This document shows, piece after piece, positions 13,958 to 16,271 of a stretch of DNA of 16,271 nt. The notes beneath the pieces are model-generated. The model was not told the origin of the DNA and made no database searches. It worked only from the letters and a program-made list of their open reading frames with translations. Position 1 is the stretch's first letter. Each line of letters starts with the position of its first letter. The position numbers were made by a program, and so were the translations under genes. Source of the DNA: Christensenella sp. UBA1214 (GTDB taxonomy: Bacteria > Bacillota > Clostridia > Christensenellales > CAG-138). The DNA lies in contig DBXK01000001.1 in the NCBI GenBank assembly GCA_002309375.1, positions 31,940-48,210 on the forward strand, given 5' to 3'.

Positions 13958-14728
13958 ATGATTGAACTATTCGATACCCATGCCCATCTTTCAGATGAGG
14001 CCTTCGACGCGGACAGGGACGAGCTGATCCCGCGCCTTTATGAGAACGGCGTGACGCACATCATCGACGTCGCCTGCGACGTGCGCACGGCGGAAAGGAC
14101 GCTCGCGCTGCTCGACAAGTACCCATTTATTTACGGCACGATCGGCATGCATCCGCACGACGTTTCCGCGATGGACAACGCCATGATGGACCGCATCGCG
14201 GAGATCGTCCGCCATGAAAAGATGCTCGCGATCGGCGAGATCGGCCTCGATTACCACTATGATCTTTCCCCGCGCGAGGATCAGCGCCGCTGGTTCGCGG
14301 AGCAGCTCGACCTTGCAAAGCAGCTCGGCTATCCGGTCGTGCTGCATATCCGGGAGGCGTTCGGGGACTGCATGGACATCCTCCGTGCGCACCGCGACGG
14401 TCTTCGCGGCGTCATGCACTGCTATTCCGGCAGCGTGGAGACCGCTTACGAATGCCTCGACCTGGGCCTGAGCTTCAGCTTCGGCGGCGCCGTGACCTTC
14501 AAGAACGCGAAAAAACCCTGCGAGGTCGTAAAGGCGCTTCCCGCGGAAAGCATCCTGCTCGAGACCGACTGCCCCTATATGACGCCCGTCCCGCACCGCG
14601 GCGAGAGGAACGATCCTTCGTTCATGCGTCTCACCGCCGAAAAGATCGCGGAGCTCCGCGGCGTTTCCGCAGATGAGATCGCCGAACTGACGTACCGGAA
14701 CGCGAAGCGCGTATTCGGGTTGGAATAA
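13958..14728 (+). CDS. tatD: TatD-family metal-dependent hydrolase (DNase)
   Basis: The 256-residue length is normal. All expected metal ligands of this TIM-barrel amidohydrolase family are present: DTHAHL (His8, His10), GEIGLDYHYD (Glu94), 'VVLHIREA' (His130), 'VMHCYSGS' (His154) and 'LLETDCPYM' (Asp204). 'HRGERNDP' and the C-terminal 'NAKRVFGLE' are also typical. Characterised members are 3'-5' exonucleases or DNases; the physiological role varies. The start at 13958 (MIELFDTHAHL) fits the family N-terminus. An in-frame ATG at 13934 adds eight residues (MAAGPPKT) that look untypical, but neither has a good ribosome binding site. The methyltransferase gene follows after 18 bases and may be co-transcribed. 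Confidence 0.92.
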   Translation: MIELFDTHAHLSDEAFDADRDELIPRLYENGVTHIIDVACDVRTAERTLALLDKYPFIYGTIGMHPHDVSAMDNAMMDRIAEIVRHEKMLAIGEIGLDYHYDLSPREDQRRWFAEQLDLAKQLGYPVVLHIREAFGDCMDILRAHRDGLRGVMHCYSGSVETAYECLDLGLSFSFGGAVTFKNAKKPCEVVKALPAESILLETDCPYMTPVPHRGERNDPSFMRLTAEKIAELRGVSADEIAELTYRNAKRVFGLE

Positions 14729-14746
14729 GCAAAGGAGAGAAAAACA

Positions 14747-16186
14747 ATGGCAGACAATTCAAGCCTCGGCGCGGCGAAGAACGCCAAGAACGACGAGTTT
14801 TATACGCAATACAGCGATATTGAGGCCGAGATGAATGCTTATGTGGAGTTCAACCCGGATGTTTTTCGCGGGAAAACTGTTCTGTTGCCTTGCGATGATC
14901 CCGAAACATCGAATTTCACGAAGTACTTTGCCTCGAACTTCGAGCGCTTCGGTTTAAAAAAGCTGATCTCGACTTCATACGCCAAAGGCGCAGCCAACAA
15001 GCAGCTTTCGTTCTTCGAAATGATGTCGCCGCTATATGATGCGGAGAAACACGATGCACATGGGAAGCTGTTTACATTAACGCGGGATTTTGATGGTTCA
15101 GGCCTTATTGATACCGATGACATCGAGTTTTCGGGCTACCTTGAAGGCGACGGAGACTTCCGTTCCGCAGAGGTGACAAAGCTCCGCGACGAAGCGGATA
15201 TCATCATCACGAACCCGCCGTTTTCGCTTTTCAGGGAATTCTTGGCGTGGATTATGGGAGGAAGTAAACAGTTTGCTATCATCGGAAACCAGAATGCAAT
15301 AACCTACAAGGAAGTATTTCCTCTCCTTAAAGACAATAAGGTATGGTTAGGCTATTCTATACATTCAGGTGATAGGAAGTTTAATGTGCCTGATGACTAT
15401 CCTCTTGAAGCAGCTACATGCGGTTTTGATCCTGACGGACGTAAGTTTATCCGAGTTAAAGGCGTTCGTTGGTTTACAAATATTGATCACGGCGGCCGAC
15501 ATGAACCATTGATGCTTGATACAATGGTGCATAATTTGAAGTACAATAAATCTCTCCGTAAAAAACTGTTAAATGATTTTGGAAAAATAGAGTATCCTCA
15601 TTACGATAACTATGACGCGATAGAGGTGCCTTTTACGGAGTGTATCCCTTCGGATTATTGTGCTTGTTGGGTGAACTGTAATAAAGCTGAAAAGTGTGAG
15701 TGGGCAAATAGAAAAGGGCTGGATACAGAAGCGAGTGCCTTGTGTGAGATGGCATGCTCGGGTATCGTAGGTGTTCCAATTACATTTTTAGACAAGTACA
15801 ACCCGGAACAGTTTGAGTTAATAAAATTCCGCAAAGGAAATGATGATAAGGACTTGACATATACTGCGGAGATAATAGATAATACCTCAGACAGACAGAC
15901 AGACAGACAGCTCGTATTACACCATACTTCAGAATTCTTGTCAGACAGAAAGAGTAGTGGGTTAATGGGAGTTCCAATAACTTTTTTTGACAAATATAGT
16001 CCTGAACAGTTTGAGATAGTTGGCAGCTTTAACAATAGTAATCAAAATAAGAAATCCGTAGAGGGGTACGTAAAGAGCAAAGATACTCCAACAATCATTA
16101 ATGGTGAGGAGAAACTTTGGAATGGACCGGTTGTTGGCAAGATACCGATTTATAAGAGAATTATTATTCGGCTCAAGAAAGGATGA
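14747..16186 (+). CDS. EcoRI-family adenine-specific DNA methyltransferase with phase-variable, duplicated C-terminal module
   Basis: The 479-residue product begins 'AKNAKNDEFYTQYSDIE', has the cofactor segment VLLPCDDPETSNF (about 45-57) and the amino-methylation motif NPPF (156-159, in 'ITNPPFSLFREF'), all features of the M.EcoRI methylase family; M.EcoRI itself has 326 residues. It would methylate adenine in a specific DNA site with S-adenosylmethionine. Oddities: a six-cysteine insertion (about 305-338) between PSDY and GIVGVPIT; two copies of a module starting G..GVPITF.DKY.PEQFE (from 339 and 405); and between them a tetranucleotide repeat coding DRQTDRQ. Frames around the repeat lead to different ends. 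Start ATG 14747 has AAAGGAGA close upstream. GC content falls from about 15240 onward, so the gene is mosaic. A DUF262-like gene overlaps its stop codon. Confidence 0.9.
   Translation: MADNSSLGAAKNAKNDEFYTQYSDIEAEMNAYVEFNPDVFRGKTVLLPCDDPETSNFTKYFASNFERFGLKKLISTSYAKGAANKQLSFFEMMSPLYDAEKHDAHGKLFTLTRDFDGSGLIDTDDIEFSGYLEGDGDFRSAEVTKLRDEADIIITNPPFSLFREFLAWIMGGSKQFAIIGNQNAITYKEVFPLLKDNKVWLGYSIHSGDRKFNVPDDYPLEAATCGFDPDGRKFIRVKGVRWFTNIDHGGRHEPLMLDTMVHNLKYNKSLRKKLLNDFGKIEYPHYDNYDAIEVPFTECIPSDYCACWVNCNKAEKCEWANRKGLDTEASALCEMACSGIVGVPITFLDKYNPEQFELIKFRKGNDDKDLTYTAEIIDNTSDRQTDRQLVLHHTSEFLSDRKSSGLMGVPITFFDKYSPEQFEIVGSFNNSNQNKKSVEGYVKSKDTPTIINGEEKLWNGPVVGKIPIYKRIIIRLKKG
15761..15829 (+). repeat. C-terminal module, copy A (direct repeat with 15959-16027)
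   Basis: It encodes GIVGVPITFLDKYNPEQFEL and following residues (339-361). It is 198 bases upstream of copy B and differs at many synonymous positions, so the duplication is not recent or the copies have different sources. Confidence 0.85.
15888..15910 (+). repeat. Tetranucleotide microsatellite CAG(ACAG)5 inside the methyltransferase gene
   Basis: 5.75 uninterrupted units of a 4-base repeat, not a multiple of three, placed in frame in a coding sequence. A further two units (CAGACAGA) occur at 15942-15949. Such tracts are classical slipped-strand phase-variation sites, especially in DNA methyltransferases. Confidence 0.9.
15913..15957 (+). other. Alternative-frame C-terminus of the methyltransferase (module A end)
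   Basis: Read in the frame reached after gain of one repeat unit or loss of two, these bases encode RITPYFRILVRQKE and a TAG at 15955-15957. That end aligns with the actual C-terminus KIPIYKRIIIRLKK at six of 14 positions, plus several conservative pairs. The stop lies one base before copy B begins at 15959. Confidence 0.75.
15959..16027 (+). repeat. C-terminal module, copy B (direct repeat with 15761-15829)
   Basis: It encodes GLMGVPITFFDKYSPEQFEI (from residue 405), reached only in the present repeat phase. The module then diverges from copy A and ends IPIYKRIIIRLKKG. Confidence 0.85.
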
Positions 16187-16271
16187 AGCTACGAATGAAA
16201 ACCACACTCCACACTGACTGGACTGTCGGCGACGTATGCAAGGGTTTTATCTACGACAAGAACGAGGGCAA
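16183..16271 (+). CDS. Start of a DUF262 (GmrSD/ParB-like nuclease-associated) protein, cut by the window edge
   Basis: About 30 codons are visible. The frame opens with ATG 16183, overlapping the methyltransferase stop by 4 bases (ATGA); a second ATG at 16195 gives MKTTLHTDWTVGDVCKGFIYD and has AAGGA 11 bases upstream, so it may be the true start. From memory, DUF262 proteins of gut bacteria start 'MKTELHTDWTVGDICKGFVYNE.EGKGL', and this group is often next to an EcoRI-type methylase. DUF262 is a ParB/Srx-like nucleotide-hydrolysing domain, commonly joined to HNH nucleases as in GmrSD restriction enzymes. If the rest of the gene confirms it, the pair is a restriction- or defence-type module. 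Only the N-terminus is seen, so the presence of a nuclease domain is unknown. Confidence 0.62.
   Translation, partial: MKLRMKTTLHTDWTVGDVCKGFIYDKNEG

Noticed and set aside
15888..15949. CRISPR-like or transposon-related repeats
   Set aside because: The repeat unit is only 4 bases, without spacers or terminal inverted repeats; it is a microsatellite.

Overview
The window looks like a chromosomal segment of an uncultured, moderately high-GC member of the Clostridia, probably an anaerobic gut fermenter. The clues are a phosphotransbutyrylase/butyrate kinase pair, a secreted leucine-rich-repeat protein with a type I dockerin, Gram-positive lipoproteins, a BlaI/M56 (BlaR1-like) regulator pair, strong AGGAGG-type ribosome binding sites and sigma-A promoters. 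Most genes are GC-rich; the right end becomes clearly more AT-rich.

Layout. On the minus strand at the left are the start of a PLP-dependent alpha-oxoamine synthase (1-132), a tiny signal-peptide ORF that runs through its own terminator (244-393), and a secreted LRR/InlB-like/dockerin protein (564-1715). A divergent promoter at 1881-1909 then drives ptb (1991), buk (3003) and a cytosolic thioredoxin (4142). After a terminator-like hairpin come a lipid-anchored thioredoxin (4503) and a lipoprotein of unknown function (5061). Next is a BlaI-type repressor (5828) with its own promoter and a candidate operator, translationally overlapped by a 1462-residue M56 membrane protease whose outer part is a complete oligopeptide-binding (SBP_bac_5) domain plus an unknown 400-residue domain. 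A convergent small membrane protein (10651-10848), an MreB/Mbl actin (11127), a phosphohexomutase (12231) and a TatD-type metal hydrolase (13958) follow. The window ends with an EcoRI-family adenine methyltransferase (14747) and the first 30 codons of what looks like a DUF262 protein (16183).

Two systems stand out. First, the methyltransferase carries a tetranucleotide tract, CAG(ACAG)5, near its 3' end. In the length present here the frame runs on into a second copy of the C-terminal module. With one unit more, or two fewer, translation would instead end with PYFRILVRQKE and a stop two bases before the second module. That end resembles the distal C-terminus (IPIYKRIIIRLKKG), so slippage would choose between two alternative C-termini, not simply on and off. 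Second, the BlaI/M56 pair has an ABC-transporter-like peptide-binding domain where BlaR1 has its penicillin-sensing domain, suggesting a one-protein peptide (or peptide-like antibiotic) sensor that signals by proteolysis of the repressor.

All calls are from reading the sequence and from recalled family features; no database search was run.
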